Made by a program: the position numbers and the translations under genes. This document shows, piece after piece, positions 18,150 through 32,491 of a stretch of 64,000 nucleotides of DNA (its first letter is position 1; every line of letters begins with the position of its first letter). Origin of the DNA: Carnobacterium iners (GTDB taxonomy: Bacteria > Bacillota > Bacilli > Lactobacillales > Carnobacteriaceae); NCBI RefSeq assembly GCF_900177385.1, contig NZ_FXBJ01000002.1, positions 1,492,001 through 1,556,000 of the forward strand, in the 5' to 3' direction. The notes under the pieces are model-generated. The model saw only the letters and a program-made list of their open reading frames with translations, did no database searches and was not told the DNA's origin.

Positions 18150-19474
18150 ATATTAACCAACTCAAAAGCAGCAGCTTTATGATTGCAACATGTATTGGCT
18201 ATATACGCGGGAGCGATTTTAGTTCCTTTATTAATTGGGAGTGCAATTGGGTTTAATTCAGAACAAATGACCTACCTCGTATCAATCGATATTTTTATGT
18301 GTGGTGTCGCTACATTATTGCAATTATTTGTTAACCGTTATTTTGGAATAGGCTGACCTGTTGTACTGGGTTGTGCGATGCAAACTGTTTCTCCTTTAAT
18401 TTTAATTGGCACAACTAAGAGTATCGGAGCGTTGTATGGCGCAATTATTGCTTCTGGAATCTTCATTATCCTTATCGCTGGTTTATTCTCAAAGATCAAC
18501 CGTTTTTCCCACTGGTTGTAACGGGAACCGTCATCACAGTTATTGGCTTAACTCTTATCCCAGTTGGCATTGAGAAGATGGGTGGTGGAATAAAAATAGT
18601 TCCTGATTTTGGTTCTGGCAAGTACTTATTCTTGGCCTTCTTAACCGTTGTGATTATTCTAGGCATCCAGTTATTTGCAAAAGGGTTTATTCTTTCGTTA
18701 GCTATTATTATCGGTTTAATTGCCGGAAAAATTGTTGGCTCACTCATGGGACTGGTTACCTTAGCACCTGTAGCCGAAGCAACTTGGTTTCATTTTCCGC
18801 AATCTTTTTATTTTGGAGCGCCTATTTTTAAATGGTCCTCTATTTTAACAATGATTTTAATTCTAATTGTTAGCATGGTTGAATCTACCGGCGTTTATTT
18901 TGCACTAGGAGAAGTAACCGGTCAGACAATCGAAGAAGTGCATTTGAAAAAAGGATACCGTGCAGAAGAATTAGCTATTATTTTAGGAGAAATTTTTAAT
19001 ACATTCCCTTATACAGCATTCTAACAAATTGTTGGTTTGGTTCAAATGTTTGGTATTCGTACGCGTAAACCCATTTATTTTGCAACTGGCTTTTTAATAG
19101 TTTTAGGACTTGTCCCGAAGATTGGCGCATTTGCGACTAGTATTCCTGAACTTGTTTTAGGTGGTGCAATGATGATTTTATTTGGAATAGTTGTGACTCA
19201 AGGAGTTAAAATGCTGAGCCAGGTTGATTTAAATGAAGATGGCAACTTAATGATTGTTGCGCTATCTTTTGGACTTGGCTTAGGCGTAACTGTCGTACCA
19301 GAGTTATTCGCTAATCTACCAGCAGCCGTTCAAACTTTCACAGGAAACGGCATCGTTGTAACGAGTGTGACAGCCATCACGTTGACTATCCTTTCTCATC
19401 ACGGACGCAAGAAACAATTAGTCGAAACGGTAGTAGAAAAAGAAAATCTGATGGATTTACCAGAGACTACTTAA
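18150..19474 (+). pseudogene. Xanthine/uracil permease (pbuX-like), degenerate
   Basis: Reconstructed protein matches PbuX-type NCS2 permeases (LQHVLAIYAGAILVPLLIG, PVVLGCAMQT, FAKGFILSLAIIIGLIAG, SMVESTGVYFALGEVT, GYRAEELAIILG). Defects visible: the expected start two bases after the xpt stop reads ATA; TGA replaces a codon in AAL-LQHV (about 18180) and in GIG-PVV (about 18355); one T is missing from a T run near 18510, shifting the frame; and TAA interrupts PYTAF-QIVG (19022). The ribosome site GAGGAG inside the end of xpt is still present. The rest is well preserved, so decay is recent. Confidence 0.93.
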
Positions 19475-19512
19475 TCGATTCTTTTAATCGAACGATTTAC
19501 CCCTTTAAAATG

Positions 19513-19554
19513 AAAGCCTCAGCTGAGTACCAAATAGGCCGAGGCTTTTTTTAT
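19513..19554 (+). terminator. Terminator of the xpt-pbuX unit
   Basis: AAGCCTC pairs with GAGGCTT, followed by TTTTT, 40 bases past the pseudogene. Confidence 0.88.
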
Positions 19555-19648
19555 AAAAAATTAAACCATTTTTACTTGCTATTTTGAGAATGTTTGATAG
19601 GCTTATAAAGAAATAGACTATCTTATTAACAGATCGGGGATTTTTAGA

Positions 19649-20206
19649 ATGGATACAAATTTTCAATTTTTAGGCCTTATATTTATCATTAATTTAGCAT
19701 ATGTAGCATTAAATACGATTCGATTTATGCTGACTATGAAAGGGTATCGACTGATTGCCCCTCTTGTTTCAATGGTTGAAATTACTATTTATATTGTCGG
19801 GTTAGGATTGGTTCTCGATCGACTAGATAATTTTTTGAATATTGCGGCTTATGCACTCGGCTATGGTGTTGGGATTGCTGTTGGAATCCAAATTGAAGAG
19901 TACTTGGCACTGGGACATATTATGGTAACGGCTATCGTACCTGATGTAAAAAGTGAAATTGCTGAAGCTTTACGAGATTTAGGCTATGGTGTCACAACGA
20001 GTTATGCTTTGGGTAAAGAAGGCGATCGGTTAGTGTTAGAGATATTGACTACTCGCAAATCGGAAAGGAAATTATACAAACAAATTAGTGAAATAGAATC
20101 TAAAGCTTTTGTTATTTCTTATGAACCTAAATATATCAGTGGTGGTTTTTGGACCAAGAAAGTTAAAAAAAGAAGGAACGCATTAAAACAACGAGGAGAA
20201 CTTTAA
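19649..20206 (+). CDS. UPF0316/DUF2179 membrane protein
   Basis: 185 residues. Three to four membrane helices lie in the first 95 residues (DUF5698-like: IRFMLTMKGYRLIAPLVSMVEITIY cut at its centre by a Gly/Val turn, then YALGYGVGIAVGIQIEEYLALG). A cytoplasmic DUF2179 domain follows (LRDLGYGVTTSYALGKEGDRLVLEILTTRKSE), often found as a small ligand-binding module. Function unknown. It precedes purK and purB on the same strand. Confidence 0.85.
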   Translation: MDTNFQFLGLIFIINLAYVALNTIRFMLTMKGYRLIAPLVSMVEITIYIVGLGLVLDRLDNFLNIAAYALGYGVGIAVGIQIEEYLALGHIMVTAIVPDVKSEIAEALRDLGYGVTTSYALGKEGDRLVLEILTTRKSERKLYKQISEIESKAFVISYEPKYISGGFWTKKVKKRRNALKQRGEL

Positions 20207-20276
20207 AAAAGATACCAGTATTTAGTAATAAATCATGACAGTTTTTAAGTTAACTGTTAAACTAATAAAGAAAAAA

Positions 20277-21422
20277 ATGAGCGAAAAGGTAGTGAGGCAG
20301 TTGCCGAATATAATTAATCCTGGGAAAACGATTGGCATTATTGGTGGAGATCATTTAGGAAGGATGATGGCATTAGCTGCAAAACAAATGGGGTACAGGG
20401 TTGGTATCTTGCATCCTGAAAAAAATTGTCCAGCTGCACAAGTAGCAGATTGGCAAATCGTGGCTACTTGTGACGAGCAAGAGGCATTAATGGATTTTGC
20501 GATGAAGTGTGATGTTGTGACCTATGAATTTGAAAATATTGATGCGAGCAAAATGGAAGGACTAAGTAAAACAGTCGCTGTGCCACAAGGAGGCGTATTG
20601 TTAGCTATTGCTCAAGATCGGATATTAGAAAAAGCTTATTTAGAAATGAATAAGATTAACTTAGCCCCTTATGAGATGATTTTAACGTTAGAAGATATTA
20701 AGATAGCCGCTAGTTCAATCGGTTTTCCGAGTGTGTTAAAAACAGTCTATGACGAAAACGGAGAAAAAGGCCAACGAATTCTTTATGGAGAAGAGGATAT
20801 TTTAAAATGTGAATCTTTTTTAAAAAGAGGGACTTGTATTTTAGAAGCGTGGATCCCATTTGAACGAGAATTATCGATAGTGATTTCGAGAAACGCTGCA
20901 GGTGATATGTCTGTATTTCCAACCGCTGAAATTGTTCATCGTGACAATCTTTTAGAAGAAGCAATTGTGCCAGCGAGAGTTTCAAAAGAAGTAACTCAAG
21001 AAGTCAAACGCATTAGTCAGACTATAGCGGAGGGCTTGGATTTAGTAGGTACATTGGGAATAGAACTATTCCTGACTTCCTCTGGTGCTTTATACGTAAG
21101 TGAATTGGTTTCACACCCTCATGGTTCAGCAAATTATAGTATTGATGCTTGCTCGACATCTCAATTTGAAACCCATATTAGAGCAATTTGTGGTTGGCCT
21201 TTACCAGAGATCACTTTACTTTCGGACGCTGTTTCTGTCACGATTTTTGGAGAACAAATGAAAAGTGTAGAATGGCAAATCCAATTGAAACCAAATTGGC
21301 ATTTTCATTATTATGGAAAAAATGAAGCAAGAGTAAGTAGAATCATGGGCCATATTACTATTTTGACAAAAGATGTCGATAAGACACTTGAAAATATACA
21401 TGATACAGGAATCTGGATTTAA
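20277..21422 (+). CDS. purK: PurK-like ATP-grasp protein (N5-CAIR synthetase family), divergent
   Basis: About 381 residues. It has the PurK start (GKTIGIIGGDHLGRMMALAAKQMGYRVGIL, here split by family-typical Gly), YEFENI, the AIAQDRILEKAYLE ATP-grasp entry and IDACSTSQFETHIRAICG. Key segments deviate: the usual GGYDGKGQ loop reads YDENGEKGQ, and the metal/ATP motif normally NE-APR-HNSGHYT reads SELVSHPHGSANYS. No purE lies next to it, although the two are usually adjacent. The start is uncertain: ATG 20277 is chosen over 20235, neither with a clear ribosome site. It may be a weakened or repurposed PurK. Confidence 0.78.
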   Translation: MSEKVVRQLPNIINPGKTIGIIGGDHLGRMMALAAKQMGYRVGILHPEKNCPAAQVADWQIVATCDEQEALMDFAMKCDVVTYEFENIDASKMEGLSKTVAVPQGGVLLAIAQDRILEKAYLEMNKINLAPYEMILTLEDIKIAASSIGFPSVLKTVYDENGEKGQRILYGEEDILKCESFLKRGTCILEAWIPFERELSIVISRNAAGDMSVFPTAEIVHRDNLLEEAIVPARVSKEVTQEVKRISQTIAEGLDLVGTLGIELFLTSSGALYVSELVSHPHGSANYSIDACSTSQFETHIRAICGWPLPEITLLSDAVSVTIFGEQMKSVEWQIQLKPNWHFHYYGKNEARVSRIMGHITILTKDVDKTLENIHDTGIWI

Positions 21423-21441
21423 AAAAGGGAGTACGAAGTAG

Positions 21442-22734
21442 ATGATTGAACGCTACACAAGAAGTGAAATGGGCCAATTATGGACAGACGAAAATCGCTA
21501 CAATACATGGTTAGAAGTAGAAATATTAGCAGTGGAAGCATGGGCCGAACGTGGCGATATAGCTACCGAAGAAGCTGAAAAAATAAGAGCAAATGCAAGC
21601 TTTAAAGTAGAACGGATTTTAGAAATTGAAGAAGAAACTCGCCATGACGTCGTTGCGTTTACTCGCGCGGTATCCGAGTCACTTGGTGAGGAGCGCAAAT
21701 GGATTCATTACGGTCTAACCAGCACCGATGTTGTTGATACGGCTTATGGCTACCAATTAAAGCAAGTAAACGCCTTATTACGAAAAGATTTAACGGATTT
21801 TTTGGTTATTCTTGCCGAGAAAGCAAACGAGCATAAATACACGGTCATGATGGGAAGAACACATGGTGTCCATGCTGAACCAACGACTTTCGGTTTGAAA
21901 TTGGCGCTTTGGTATTCAGAAATGAAACGCAATATCGAACGGTTTGAGCATGCAGCAAACGGAATAGAAGCAGGAAAAATCAGTGGAGCAGTTGGAACGT
22001 TTGCCCATACGCCACCAGCTGTTGAGAAATACGTTTGTGAAAAGTTAGGCCTTCGACCACAAGAGATTTCTACACAAATTTTGCCGCGTGATTTACATGC
22101 AGAATACATGGCAACACTCGCTTTAATAGCAACGAGTATTGAAAAATTCGCAACTGAAATTCGCGGTCTTCAAAAATCAGAAACACGAGAGGTAGAAGAG
22201 TTTTTTGCTAAAGGCCAAAAAGGATCCTCTGCCATGCCACACAAGCGCAATCCAATCGGTTCTGAGAACGTCACGGGATTAGCACGGGTAATCAGAGGTC
22301 ATATGGTTACAGCATATGATAATGTGGTCTTATGGCACGAGCGAGACATTTCACATTCTTCAGCTGAGCGAATCATTTTACCAGACTCCACTATTTTGTT
22401 AGATTACATTCTTAATCGATTTGGTAGTATTATGAAAAACTTGACTGTTTACCCTGAAAATATGCAGCGTAATATGAAAGCTACTTATGGCTTAATTTAT
22501 AGCCAACGTGTTTTACTAAAGTTAATTGATAAGGGCATGAGCCGTGAAAAAGCTTATGATCTCGTTCAACCTAAAACAGCTCTTTCTTGGGAAAGCCAGA
22601 TTCCTTTCCGTAATTTAATCGAAGGAGATGCTGAAATTATGTCTCTTATGACACTGGCTGAACTAGATGATGCGTTCGATTACCGGTATCATTTGAAAAA
22701 TGTAGATGTCCTCTTCGATAGAGTTGGACTTTAA
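21442..22734 (+). CDS. purB: Adenylosuccinate lyase
   Basis: 430 residues with the fumarase/aspartase signature [14 protein letters not shown], plus [16 protein letters not shown] and [14 protein letters not shown]. It catalyses two steps of purine synthesis (SAICAR to AICAR, adenylosuccinate to AMP). AAAGGGAG lies upstream of the ATG. Directly follows purK (19 bases). Ends with a strong hairpin. Confidence 0.97.
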   Translation: MIERYTRSEMGQLWTDENRYNTWLEVEILAVEAWAERGDIATEEAEKIRANASFKVERILEIEEETRHDVVAFTRAVSESLGEERKWIHYGLTSTDVVDTAYGYQLKQVNALLRKDLTDFLVILAEKANEHKYTVMMGRTHGVHAEPTTFGLKLALWYSEMKRNIERFEHAANGIEAGKISGAVGTFAHTPPAVEKYVCEKLGLRPQEISTQILPRDLHAEYMATLALIATSIEKFATEIRGLQKSETREVEEFFAKGQKGSSAMPHKRNPIGSENVTGLARVIRGHMVTAYDNVVLWHERDISHSSAERIILPDSTILLDYILNRFGSIMKNLTVYPENMQRNMKATYGLIYSQRVLLKLIDKGMSREKAYDLVQPKTALSWESQIPFRNLIEGDAEIMSLMTLAELDDAFDYRYHLKNVDVLFDRVGL

Positions 22735-22757
22735 AAAATAAAAAAAGATAAAAGAGT

Positions 22758-22816
22758 AAATAGAAATGGCATAGGCAGGCTATCAATAAAATGTGCCTAA
22801 GCCATTTCTATTTGTA
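22758..22816 (+). terminator. Terminator after purB
   Basis: AAATAGAAATGGC (22758-22770) and GCCATTTCTATTT (22801-22813) form a perfect 13-bp stem with a 30-base loop that can fold further (GGCA/TGCC). Confidence 0.8.
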
Positions 22817-22845
22817 TCATTAAACTGCAATAAGGAGGAAAAGGA

Positions 22846-23742
22846 ATGACGAAAGCAAAAATGAAAGTCATTACGACCATGTTGATCTTCGGAACAATTG
22901 GACTGTTTGTTAAAAATATTGACTTAACTTCAAGTGAAATAGCCCTTTACCGTGGTTTTTTTGGAAGTACCTTCCTTTTGCTAATCTTGTTTTTTAATAA
23001 AAAGACCTTATCTTGGGGAAAAATTAAAGAGAATGCTAAAATTCTTTTTTATTCAGGGACAGCTATTGGATTAAATTGGATTTTATTATTTGAAGCTTAC
23101 CGCTACACGACCATTTCGAACGCAACATTAAGCTATTATATGGCCCCTTTATTTGTTGTTTTAGCTTCTCCTTTTATTTTAAACGAAAAACTGACTAAAT
23201 TAAAAATAGGAGCAATTTTTTTAGCATTAATTGGTATGTATTTTATTGTAGAAAAAGGCACATCAAATGGACTAGGATACAATCATTCTTTAGGAATTAC
23301 CTATGGTATCGGTGCAGCCTTATTGTATGCGAGTGTGATTTTAGCGACGAAGTTTTTGAAAAATATTGCTAGTTTAGAAACTACGATTGTCCAATTGATG
23401 ACGGCTTCTCTAGTATTAGCACCCTATGTTTTCTTAAAAGAAGGGTTCAATATTGTAACCGTCTCTAGCACGTCTTTGGTTTATTTATTATTTTTAGGTA
23501 TTGTTCATACTGGGGTAGCTTATGCTTTATACTTTTCAGCGATGCAAGTTTTAAAAGGCCAGACGATGGCTATTTTAAGTTATATTGATCCTATTTCAGC
23601 TGTTTTTTTATCAACCATATTTTTAAATGAGCGCATGACACCCATCCAACTGATCGGTGGGTTCTTTATCCTAGCAGCAGCATTTTTAAGTGAAAGTGGA
23701 GTAGTTGAAAAAATGAAAACAACTCGTTCATTGAAAAACTGA
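22846..23742 (+). CDS. EamA-family (DMT superfamily) transporter
   Basis: 298 residues, ten predicted membrane helices in two EamA repeats. The first begins IFGTIGLFVKNIDLTSSEIALYRG and the second GITYGIGAALLYASVILATK; IDPISAVFLSTIFLNERMT is the typical C-terminal block. Such proteins export metabolites or amino acids; the substrate is unknown. AAGGAGGAAAAGG precedes the ATG. The GntR regulator that follows on the same strand may be functionally unrelated. Confidence 0.88.
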   Translation: MTKAKMKVITTMLIFGTIGLFVKNIDLTSSEIALYRGFFGSTFLLLILFFNKKTLSWGKIKENAKILFYSGTAIGLNWILLFEAYRYTTISNATLSYYMAPLFVVLASPFILNEKLTKLKIGAIFLALIGMYFIVEKGTSNGLGYNHSLGITYGIGAALLYASVILATKFLKNIASLETTIVQLMTASLVLAPYVFLKEGFNIVTVSSTSLVYLLFLGIVHTGVAYALYFSAMQVLKGQTMAILSYIDPISAVFLSTIFLNERMTPIQLIGGFFILAAAFLSESGVVEKMKTTRSLKN

Positions 23743-23850
23743 TTGAAAAAAACTTTATGAAAAGATACTATACTTGTATGTACAAGATGAAGTCTTTATT
23801 ATTGAAGGATAGAGGTCAATTAAAGAAACTGACGATAGGTGGATAAAATT

Positions 23851-24504
23851 ATGGCTAAACCAAAAAAATTAGATGAATTGGCTTATCAATACATAAAAGA
23901 AAAAATCGATACGAGGCAATGGATGCCTCAAACTCGTATTACTGAGTTAGGCTTATCTAAAGAATTGAATATTAGTCGTACGCCTATCCGTCAAGCTTTT
24001 CAGCAACTTCAAAAAGAGGGCTTCCTAGAGGTTGAAGTCTATAAAGGTGCACGTGTTAGAGAACAAAAAATCGAATCTCGTGGTGCACAAGAAAGATTAG
24101 AGTTCATTGAAATGACTCTCATCAATTATTTTCATTACCTCCAAATAAAAGAAATTATATTTGACTGCTCACAAGTTGAAGAAAAATTAGTCTTTCTAAA
24201 AAAACACCTCAATGATTCAGAAAAGGAATTTTTAAATTTAGAAGCCCAGTTGATTTATAAAATACTAGTTTATAATAAAAATAATTATTTTGTTAGATTA
24301 ATGATGGATACAATTCGTGAAATACAAACACAAAACAACCCAGAATACCTCTTGCTAATGAAAAAAAACCGTGATGTAAAAATAGCCCATTATGAAAAAA
24401 TAGTAGCTTACTTAAAAGTAGGGGACCATCCTTTAGCTCGTAAGCAAGTTCGTATTTTAATCAATCAGCTAACACTTAATATTATTCACAATGGACAGAA
24501 TTAA
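23851..24504 (+). CDS. GntR-family transcriptional regulator
   Basis: 217 residues. The N-terminal winged helix of the GntR type (TRITELGLSKELNISRTPIRQAFQQLQKEG around residues 30-60, with the recognition helix RTPIRQAF) is followed by an all-helical C-terminal region of FadR/FCD-like size. ATG 23851 is preferred over GTG 23839 because AGGTGG lies 8 bases ahead of it. Target genes are not evident; the adjacent EamA transporter is one possibility. Confidence 0.85.
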   Translation: MAKPKKLDELAYQYIKEKIDTRQWMPQTRITELGLSKELNISRTPIRQAFQQLQKEGFLEVEVYKGARVREQKIESRGAQERLEFIEMTLINYFHYLQIKEIIFDCSQVEEKLVFLKKHLNDSEKEFLNLEAQLIYKILVYNKNNYFVRLMMDTIREIQTQNNPEYLLLMKKNRDVKIAHYEKIVAYLKVGDHPLARKQVRILINQLTLNIIHNGQN

Positions 24505-24583
24505 AGAGCTTCAGTTTTTTTTACTGCCTAACAGATAGAGTCAGACAAAATGAATAAGAAAAATTAAATAGATTGAATGAACC

Positions 24584-24655
24584 AACTCAATAAGATAAGA
24601 AACAAGATGAACTCTAAAAAAGTGGTTCTAGTTTCTTATCTTATTGAGTTATTTT
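24584..24655. terminator. Terminator with a 20-bp perfect stem
   Basis: AACTCAATAAGATAAGAAAC (24584-24603) is the exact complement of the segment at 24631-24650, with a 27-base loop and ATTTTAT after it. It separates the GntR gene from the pcrA chain. Confidence 0.88.
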
Positions 24656-24801
24656 ATCATCTAATTTATTTTATAACAGGCATAAAATATAAATAAGGCA
24701 AGTTAGATTATTCAATAGCCTAGTCTGACTTAAACAAGGAGTGTTTGGTTTTTATCTTTTCAATTAAATCTTTTATTCATTTCTCGATTTAGGCCAATCT
24801 G

Positions 24802-24809
24802 TGGTAAAA
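24802..24809 (+). promoter_or_regulatory. -10 region of the pcrA promoter
   Basis: TGTGGTAAAAT gives an extended -10-like element about 110 bases before the chosen pcrA start. It makes the open in-frame ATG at 24826 unlikely, since that codon would lie within about 20 bases of the transcript start. Confidence 0.4.
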
Positions 24810-24921
24810 TGGGTAATGGAAACTTATGCAAAAATTCATTTTCTTTTATAAAATAAAAAGAAGAAATAAAGATGAAATGATTAGACGATTGAGTTTGATA
24901 CAAAGAGAGGATGGACAAATT

Positions 24922-27186
24922 TTGGCAATACAAAACAACTTGTTAGAGGGTATGAACCCAGGACAAAAGGAAGCCGTAGCTTATACAGAAGGTCCTCTTT
25001 TAATTATGGCAGGAGCAGGCAGTGGAAAGACGCGTGTGTTAACGCATCGCATTGCTTATTTAATTGATGAAAAAGGCGTAAATCCATGGAATATATTAGC
25101 CATAACCTTTACGAATAAGGCCGCTAAAGAAATGAAAGAACGCGTTGGTCGTTTGATGGAAACAGGTGGAGATAGTGTCTGGGTTTCAACGTTCCACTCC
25201 ATGTGTGTGCGTATGTTGCGCCGTGATATCGACCGGATTGGATACAACAAAGCTTTTACAATCAGTGATCCAAGCGATCAGCAAACCCTAATGAAACGGA
25301 TTTTAAAAGAGCAAAATATTGATCCAAAAAAATACAATCCAAGAGCGATTCTTTCTGAAATCAGTAACGCAAAAAATGAATTAATGAATGCAAAAGAGTA
25401 CCGTAATTCAGCAAATAGTTTTTTTGAAAAAATCGTAGCGGATTGTTATGACGACTACCAACGTGAATTACGTCGTAACCAATCAGTCGATTTTGACGAC
25501 TTAATTATGCTAACGATTCGTCTATTCCAAGAAAGCCAAGAAACGTTGGATTATTATCAAAATAAATTTCATTACATTCATGTCGATGAATATCAAGATA
25601 CCAATACAGCACAATATACATTGGTTAATATGATGGCGAAACGCTTTAAAAACTTGTGTGTGGTTGGAGATGCAGACCAAAGTATCTATGGTTGGCGTGG
25701 TGCGAATATGGATAATATTTTAGATTTTGAAAAGGATTACCCAGATGCAAAAGTAGTGATGCTTGAACAAAACTACCGCTCAACCAAGTTTATTTTGAAA
25801 GCAGCGAATGATGTCATTGCAAATAATAATAAACGCAAAGTCAAAAAACTTTGGACAGAAAATGATGAGGGCAATAAAATTACTTATTACCGTGGTCAAT
25901 CTGAAGGAGACGAATCAAGATACGTTGTCTCAAAAATATTGGAAGAAATGAAGGCAGCCAATTATAACTATGGCGATTTCGCTGTATTGTATCGGACAAA
26001 TGCTCAGTCACGTGTTATTGAGGAAAATTTATTGAAATCCAATATTCCTTATAAAATGGTTGGCGGGCACAAGTTCTATGACCGCAAAGAAATTCGTGAC
26101 GTGTTAGCTTATTTGCGTTTATTAGCTAACCCAGAAGACAATATGAGTTTTGAAAGAGTCGTTAACACTCCTAAGCGAGGAATTGGCCCTGGTACAATTG
26201 AAAAATTAAGAAGTTTTGCTAATGAATACGACTGGTCTTTATTAGAAGCAGCCTTGAACGTTTCAATTACCAATATTAAAGGTAAAGCGGCAGGCGAACT
26301 TGAAGGATTTGCCTTCATGATGCGTGACTTGCAACAAATGCAAGAATACTTGCCAGTAACTAAATTAGTAGAGGAAGTTCTTGACCGCAGTGGTTATTTG
26401 AAAAGCTTAGAGTTGGAACGAACACTTGAGTCTGAAACACGTGTTGAGAATATTAAAGAGTTCTTATCGGTTACCCAACAATTTGAAAAAGATAATGGTG
26501 AAGATAAAAGCTTACTAACTTTTTTAACTGATTTAGCCTTGATATCAGATTTAGATAATATCGAAGAAGAACCACAAAGTGAAGTAACCTTGATGACCTT
26601 GCATGCAGCTAAAGGGTTGGAGTTTCCAATCGTATTTTTGATTGGTTTAGAAGAAGGAATATTCCCACTTTCTCGTTCGATGATGGAAGAAGACGACCTA
26701 GAAGAAGAACGTCGCTTAGCTTATGTTGGTATCACTCGTGCTGAGAAAAAACTGTACATCACTAATGCGTATTCACGAGTATTGTATGGGAAAATGCAAA
26801 GCAACCAGGCTTCCCGTTTTATTAGAGAAATATCTGAAGAAGTCATTGAATTAGGCAATAATCAAGCTGGAAACACCTATACAACAAATTTTAGTCGCTC
26901 AATTAGCTCAACACCTTATCGAACCAATCAAGCAGAAAAAGCTGCAAGTACACCTTATCAATCACCAGTTAGTGATAAAAAAGAAAGTGGCGCTGATAAA
27001 TTAGCTTGGAGTACCGGCGATAAAGCTGTACACAAAAAATGGGGCATTGGAACAGTCGTTAAAGTAACCGGCGACACCGACAACTTACAACTAGATATAG
27101 CTTTCAAAGAACAAGGAATCAAAAGATTATTAGCTGCATTCGTACCAATAGAAAAACAAGATGCTGAACACTCTGACCAGTCATGA
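24922..27186 (+). CDS. pcrA: ATP-dependent DNA helicase PcrA
   Basis: About 754 residues, superfamily 1A helicase acting in repair and plasmid replication. Walker A GAGSGKTR, motif [23 protein letters not shown], motif [19 protein letters not shown] and [13 protein letters not shown] are all present, and the C-terminal Tudor-like tail ends [12 protein letters not shown]. The frame is open back to 24826, but TTG 24922 has AGAGAGG ahead and yields the usual start ([18 protein letters not shown]), so I use it. First gene of a pcrA-ligA-camS cluster, the standard order in lactic acid bacteria. Confidence 0.95.
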   Translation: MAIQNNLLEGMNPGQKEAVAYTEGPLLIMAGAGSGKTRVLTHRIAYLIDEKGVNPWNILAITFTNKAAKEMKERVGRLMETGGDSVWVSTFHSMCVRMLRRDIDRIGYNKAFTISDPSDQQTLMKRILKEQNIDPKKYNPRAILSEISNAKNELMNAKEYRNSANSFFEKIVADCYDDYQRELRRNQSVDFDDLIMLTIRLFQESQETLDYYQNKFHYIHVDEYQDTNTAQYTLVNMMAKRFKNLCVVGDADQSIYGWRGANMDNILDFEKDYPDAKVVMLEQNYRSTKFILKAANDVIANNNKRKVKKLWTENDEGNKITYYRGQSEGDESRYVVSKILEEMKAANYNYGDFAVLYRTNAQSRVIEENLLKSNIPYKMVGGHKFYDRKEIRDVLAYLRLLANPEDNMSFERVVNTPKRGIGPGTIEKLRSFANEYDWSLLEAALNVSITNIKGKAAGELEGFAFMMRDLQQMQEYLPVTKLVEEVLDRSGYLKSLELERTLESETRVENIKEFLSVTQQFEKDNGEDKSLLTFLTDLALISDLDNIEEEPQSEVTLMTLHAAKGLEFPIVFLIGLEEGIFPLSRSMMEEDDLEEERRLAYVGITRAEKKLYITNAYSRVLYGKMQSNQASRFIREISEEVIELGNNQAGNTYTTNFSRSISSTPYRTNQAEKAASTPYQSPVSDKKESGADKLAWSTGDKAVHKKWGIGTVVKVTGDTDNLQLDIAFKEQGIKRLLAAFVPIEKQDAEHSDQS

Positions 27187-27198
27187 AAGAAAAATAGG

Positions 27199-27246
27199 AA
27201 ATAACAAAGAGGATGTTTCTTATCCTCAAAGTTATTTATCATTTTT
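27199..27246 (+). terminator. Terminator after pcrA
   Basis: AAATAAC..AGAGGAT pairs with ATCCTC..GTTATTT around a 7-base loop, followed by ATCATTTTT. Confidence 0.75.
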
Positions 27247-27254
27247 CCGAATGA

Positions 27255-30453
<3,199 letters not shown>

Positions 30454-30461
30454 GACGCGAA

Positions 30462-30552
30462 GAACAACGGTTTGCTTCGACAAGAAAACAAAAAAATTGA
30501 AGAAAACTTTGGTTTCAAGCATTTTTATCTTTTTTTCGAGAAGCAGTTGTTC
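30462..30552. repeat. Inverted repeat after camS, shared with the PBP 3' region
   Basis: GAACAAC..TTGCTTCGA (30462-30480) is complementary to TCGAGAAGCAGTTGTTC (30536-30552), enclosing a second hairpin (TTGAAG..TTTCAA) and T runs. It probably terminates the camS transcript. The adjoining 30552-30596 matches the repeat after the PBP gene at 15.6 kb. Confidence 0.65.
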
Positions 30553-30714
30553 GTAGCTCAATTAAAAAAGATGCGAAGAACTCTGCTCAGCTCTGAAAGA
30601 TACACAATAAAAAGACACCTGCTCTCTTTCGTATAGAGGCTAAAGAGACTTTGTGGTAGAATAGAAAAGAAGTTTTAAGCAATAGGATAGATAGAAAGAG
30701 AGTTGAAACCTAAA

Positions 30715-31023
30715 ATGACAAATATTGATGTAAACGAAGTGAAACACGTTGCTTTATTATCGAAGTTAGAATTTCAAGAAGAAGAGATCGCAAGCTTCAC
30801 AAAACAAATAGATGACATTATTACGATGGTTGAGCAATTAGATGAACTAGACACAAAAGATATACCTGTCACAACACATGGTTTAAAAGTATCTAGTGTC
30901 ATGCGTAAGGATATCGCAACACCAGGAATGGACCGCGATGAATTATTTAAGAATGTTAAAACTCAACAAGATGGGTTAATTAAAGTTCCCGCAATGATAG
31001 ATAACGGGGAGGCTGGAGCATAG
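30715..31023 (+). CDS. gatC: Asp-tRNA(Asn)/Glu-tRNA(Gln) amidotransferase subunit C
   Basis: 102 residues from ATG 30715 ([20 protein letters not shown], the normal GatC start); a TTG 12 bases upstream is an alternative. Small belt-like subunit that joins GatA and GatB. It ends one base before gatA. Confidence 0.95.
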   Translation: MTNIDVNEVKHVALLSKLEFQEEEIASFTKQIDDIITMVEQLDELDTKDIPVTTHGLKVSSVMRKDIATPGMDRDELFKNVKTQQDGLIKVPAMIDNGEAGA

Positions 31024-31024
31024 A

Positions 31025-32476
31025 ATGACTGTATTAGATCATACTTTAGAAGAGTTGCATCAATTATTAGTAGATAAAGAAACAACAGCTGAAGCGATTA
31101 TGAAAGCTGTTTATGCACGAATTGCTGAAACAGAAGATAAAATCGGCTCATTTATTACGTTAACTGAAGAAGAGGCTTTAGAAAAAGCCCGCGAGATGGA
31201 TGCGGCTGGTATTAATCCTTCGAATATCTTGTCAGGATTGCCAATTGGTATCAAAGACAATATCGTAACAAAAGGCACTCTAACAACAGCAGCGAGTAAA
31301 ATGTTAGAAGATTTTATACCCGTCTATGATGCGACTGTTATGGAAAAAGTAACCGATGCAGGAATGATTTCAGTTGGGAAACTAAATATGGATGAATTTG
31401 CTATGGGGGGAAGTACAGAGACGTCAGCGTATAAAATTACTCGTAATCCTTGGAATTTAGCTAAAGTTCCTGGTGGTTCTTCAGGTGGATCAGCCTCAGC
31501 GGTTGCTGCCGGGCAAGTTCCAATGACTTTAGGAACAGATACAGGTGGATCTATTCGCCAACCAGCAGCATTTACTGGAATCGTTGGCATGAAACCAACT
31601 TACGGTCGTGTCTCACGTTTTGGGCTGATTGCTTTTGCATCAAGTTTGGATCAAATCGGACCATTGACTCGTACGGTTAAAGACAATGCACTTGTCTTAA
31701 ATACGATTAGTGGATACGATGAAAAAGATTCAATGAGTTACAATGAAGCAACTCCTGATTTTACAGAAGGGATTGAAGCTGGCGTAAAAGGCATGAAGAT
31801 AGGGGTACCAAAAGAGTACTTGCAAGAAGGCTTAGAAGCTGGTGTAAGAGAAGCGGTTCTTAAAGCCATTGAAACTTTTAAAGAATTAGGCGCAATTGTA
31901 GAAGAAGTCAGTTTGCCACATTCAAAATATGGTGTTCCTGCTTATTACATTATTGCATCCTCTGAAGCATCATCAAACTTGCAACGATTTGATGGTATTC
32001 GTTATGGTTACCGTTCACCAGAAGCTAAAACACTAGAAGAAGTTTACGTGAAATCACGTTCTGAAGGTTTTGGTATGGAAGTAAAACGTCGCATCATGCT
32101 TGGAACATTCTCGTTGAGCTCCGGTTTTTACGATGCTCACTTTAAAAAAGCTGGCCAAACACGGACATTAATCCGCCGTGATTTTGAAAAAGTATTCGAG
32201 GGCTATGATTTAATCTTAGGACCAACGACCACAAAAACAGCGTTTAACATTGGTGGACAAGTACATGATCCAGTAGCGATGTATTTAAGTGATATCTTAA
32301 CCGTTCCTGCAAATTTAGCAGGCGTTCCAGCTATCTCTATTCCTGCAGGTTTTTCAAATGGGCTACCAGTTGGGCTGCAATTGATTGCAAAACACTTTGA
32401 TGAAAAAACGATTTACCAAGCAGCTTATGCATTTGAGCAAGCAACTGATTTTCATAAAGAAAAACCAAATTTGTAG
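31025..32476 (+). CDS. gatA: Amidotransferase subunit A (glutaminase/amidase)
   Basis: 483 residues. Amidase signature with the catalytic triad: Lys in [10 protein letters not shown], Ser in [14 protein letters not shown] and Ser in [12 protein letters not shown]. It frees ammonia from glutamine for transamidation of Glu-tRNA(Gln) or Asp-tRNA(Asn). Middle of gatC-gatA-gatB. Confidence 0.98.
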   Translation: MTVLDHTLEELHQLLVDKETTAEAIMKAVYARIAETEDKIGSFITLTEEEALEKAREMDAAGINPSNILSGLPIGIKDNIVTKGTLTTAASKMLEDFIPVYDATVMEKVTDAGMISVGKLNMDEFAMGGSTETSAYKITRNPWNLAKVPGGSSGGSASAVAAGQVPMTLGTDTGGSIRQPAAFTGIVGMKPTYGRVSRFGLIAFASSLDQIGPLTRTVKDNALVLNTISGYDEKDSMSYNEATPDFTEGIEAGVKGMKIGVPKEYLQEGLEAGVREAVLKAIETFKELGAIVEEVSLPHSKYGVPAYYIIASSEASSNLQRFDGIRYGYRSPEAKTLEEVYVKSRSEGFGMEVKRRIMLGTFSLSSGFYDAHFKKAGQTRTLIRRDFEKVFEGYDLILGPTTTKTAFNIGGQVHDPVAMYLSDILTVPANLAGVPAISIPAGFSNGLPVGLQLIAKHFDEKTIYQAAYAFEQATDFHKEKPNL

Positions 32477-32491
32477 GAGGCGAGAATAAAC

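Noticed and set aside
24826-24921. Longer N-terminus for PcrA from ATG 24826
   Set aside because: It would start within about 20 bases of the predicted transcript start and adds residues not typical of PcrA; TTG 24922 has a ribosome site.
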